This document shows, one piece after another, positions 4,128-5,643 of a DNA stretch of 5,643 nucleotides. The DNA lies in contig DPWF01000016.1 of the NCBI GenBank assembly GCA_003526435.1, positions 1,908 to 7,550 of the forward strand. The letters run 5' to 3'. This stretch comes from Chitinophagaceae bacterium (GTDB lineage Bacteria > Bacteroidota > Bacteroidia > Chitinophagales > Chitinophagaceae). The notes under the pieces are model-generated. The model searched no databases, had not been told where the DNA came from, and worked only from the letters and a program-made list of their open reading frames with translations. Every line of letters begins with the position of its first letter. Position 1 is the stretch's first letter. A program made the position numbers and the translations under genes.

Positions 4128-5643
4128 CTATCCTTCAAACGTACTATAGAAATAAGGTGTTTTAGCTTCAAACTCAGCACTGCAGGTATCTACCATTTTG
4201 TATACGCGGGTAATACCGAGTGCTTTTCTTTTTTCATAAACCTGCTCATCCGTACAATCGCCATGAAGTATATGCGCAATCTGTGCATCACCAAAACCAT
4301 TTTTCTTGGCTTCTTTTAATAAATCTTCAGGAATGGTATCGATATTGTATTTGGCGATTTCTTTTTCCATCACACAAATCTGTTGTATCTGGTAAATAAA
4401 CCAGCGGTCAATACCGGTTGCCTGTGAAATGGATTTTACGGTAGAGCCCTGCATCAAAGCATCTTTGATACGGAAAATACGATCCCATTTCGGGGTCTTG
4501 ATATATTCTACCAGCTCTTCACTCTTCATCAGGCTCTTTCCATAATAACCCAATCCAACCGCTTCATTTTCGAGGCTCTGACAGGCTTTCTGGATGGCTT
4601 CGGTAAAGCTGCGGCCAATGGCCATTACCTCACCTACACTCTTCATCTGTAAGCCCAATGTGTCGTTGGCGCCTTTGAATTTATCGAAGTTCCAGCGTGG
4701 TACTTTTACAATTACATAATCCAGTGCCGGTTCAAAATAAGCAGAAGTGGTTTTGGTGATCTGGTTTTCCAGTTCATCCAAACTATAACCAATGGCCAGT
4801 TTAGCGGCAATTTTTGCAATAGGATAACCGGTGGCTTTAGAGGCCAGTGCAGATGAACGACTCACACGCGGATTGATTTCTACAGCAATCAGTTCTTCTG
4901 TTGCAGGATTCAATGCAAACTGAACATTACATCCACCGGCGAAATTGCCCAGCGAACGCATCATCAGCATGGCTTTATTACGCATTTCCTGGAAAGCAGT
5001 GTCGCTGAGTGTCATGGCAGGCGCCACGGTAATGGAATCTCCTGTGTGAACACCCATTGGATCGAGGTTTTCAACCGTACAGATGATCACCACATTGTCA
5101 TTCATATCGCGTAAAAGCTCCAGCTCATATTCTTTCCAGCCCAATACGGCTTTTTCAACCAGTACCTCGTGAATAGGAGAAGCTTTTAAACCACGCTCCA
5201 GAGCCGCATCGAGGTCTTCTTTACCGTGAACAAATCCACCACCTGTACCACCCAGTGTAAATGATGGGCGAATAACCAGCGGGAAACCGATTTCCTGTGC
5301 AAATTCTTTTCCTTCGAGGAAACTGTTGGCCACCCTGCTGGGTGCAACAGCCATTCCGATTTTTACCATCAGTTGACGGAATTTCTCACGGTCTTCTGCA
5401 GTATCAATAGCAGCCACATCCACACCAATCATGCGCACACCGTATTTCTCTCATACACCCAGTTCATCTGCTTCTTTACAGAGATTCAATGCGGTTTGTC
5501 CACCCATGGTAGGTAAAACTGCATCAATCTGGTTCTCTTCCAGTATCTGTTCAATACTTTCAACGGTCAGTGGAAGCAGGTAAACCTTATCGGCCATCAT
5601 CGGATCGGTCATGATGGTGGCGGGGTTGCTGTTGATCAGCACC
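4128..5643 (-). pseudogene. carB: Carbamoyl-phosphate synthase large subunit, N-terminal half, interrupted by TGA
   Basis: CarB uses bicarbonate, glutamine-derived ammonia and two ATP to make carbamoyl phosphate for pyrimidine and arginine synthesis. The window holds the equivalent of about E. coli residues 45 to 550 and the gene runs off the right edge. Motifs in order: [25 protein letters not shown], then an in-frame TGA (5451-5453), EKYGVRMIGVD, the ATP-grasp IRPSFTLGGTGGG, WKEYELELLRD, MGVHTGDSITVAPA, CNVQFALNP, VEINPRVSRSSALASKATGYP and MKSVGEVMAIGR, then the oligomerisation domain with IDRWFIYQIQQI and VYKMVDTCSAEFEA. It ends in YSTFEG-TAG, precisely at the linker to the second homologous half (carbamoyl-phosphate synthetic domain), which is absent. 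Reading resumes in the same frame after the TGA. Each of the two segments can be opened only by GTG within the window (5642, 5438); I treat them as one gene. Alternatives are a naturally split carB with a sequencing error at 5451, or a surplus decaying copy. Confidence 0.9.
5451..5453 (-). other. In-frame TGA within carB
   Basis: The codon falls between ADELGV and EKYGVRMIGVD with no frame change on either side. It aligns with E. coli CarB residue 108 (Leu); from memory many Bacteroidota CarB proteins have Trp here (G-I/V-W-EKYGV). TGG to TGA needs only one change, C to T at plus-strand base 5451. TGA is used as a proper terminator by pdxH and the barrel gene in this window, so a code change is unlikely. 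Confidence 0.9.

Noticed and set aside
5451..5453. TGA as a tryptophan codon (alternative genetic code)
   Set aside because: pdxH ends with TGA exactly after the invariant RLAP terminus, the barrel gene also stops with TGA, and Trp is written TGG throughout the window.

Overview
The window looks like a chromosomal segment of a Bacteroidota bacterium, probably close to Chitinophagaceae. The reasons are AT-rich coding and spacer DNA, no clear Shine-Dalgarno sequences before the starts, TTTTG-type -7 promoter cores, a stand-alone C-terminal transketolase subunit, short Crp/Fnr regulators ending in an EFLSKIKK-type helix, and Bacteroidota-style PdxH and CarB proteins. This placement rests on reading the proteins, not on a search.

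Layout, left to right. 1-503 (+) is the 3' three quarters of pdxH (pyridoxamine/pyridoxine 5'-phosphate oxidase). 505-1077 (-) is an exported protein of unknown function. 1162-1752 (+) is a Crp/Fnr-type regulator. 1754-2386 (-) is an exported, probably outer-membrane beta-barrel protein. 2531-2989 (+) is a four-helix DoxX-family membrane protein. A bidirectional terminator (2988-3020) separates it from 3034-3996 (-), the C-terminal subunit of a split transketolase. A perfect 25-bp inverted repeat built of heptamers (4059-4121) follows. 4128-5643 (-) is the N-terminal half of carB (carbamoyl-phosphate synthase large subunit), open at the right edge. No stretch over 300 bases lacks a gene.

The most interesting regulatory structure is the 144-bp divergent spacer between the barrel gene and doxX (2387-2530). 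It holds two identical 12-bp dyads, TGAAC-TG-GTTCA, which fit the Crp/Fnr pattern TGA-N6-TCA. A7 and T7 tracts flank them as mirror images. Each dyad centre lies 36.5 bp from the final G of a TTTTG promoter core facing outward, so the whole spacer is symmetric about base 2458. This is the geometry of two back-to-back class II Crp/Fnr-activated promoters, and a Crp/Fnr regulator is encoded one gene away. Regulator, barrel protein and DoxX protein therefore look like one small regulatory module; its physiological role is not visible.

The second notable feature is carB. It carries one in-frame TGA (5451-5453) where a single base change from TGG explains the stop, and it ends cleanly at the junction between the two homologous halves of CarB, immediately beside the 25-bp palindrome. 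Every ATP-grasp motif examined is intact. Either this is a recently damaged or surplus copy, or a naturally split gene with one point error. The next gene is a transketolase C-half without its usual N-half beside it, so a rearrangement at the palindrome is possible.
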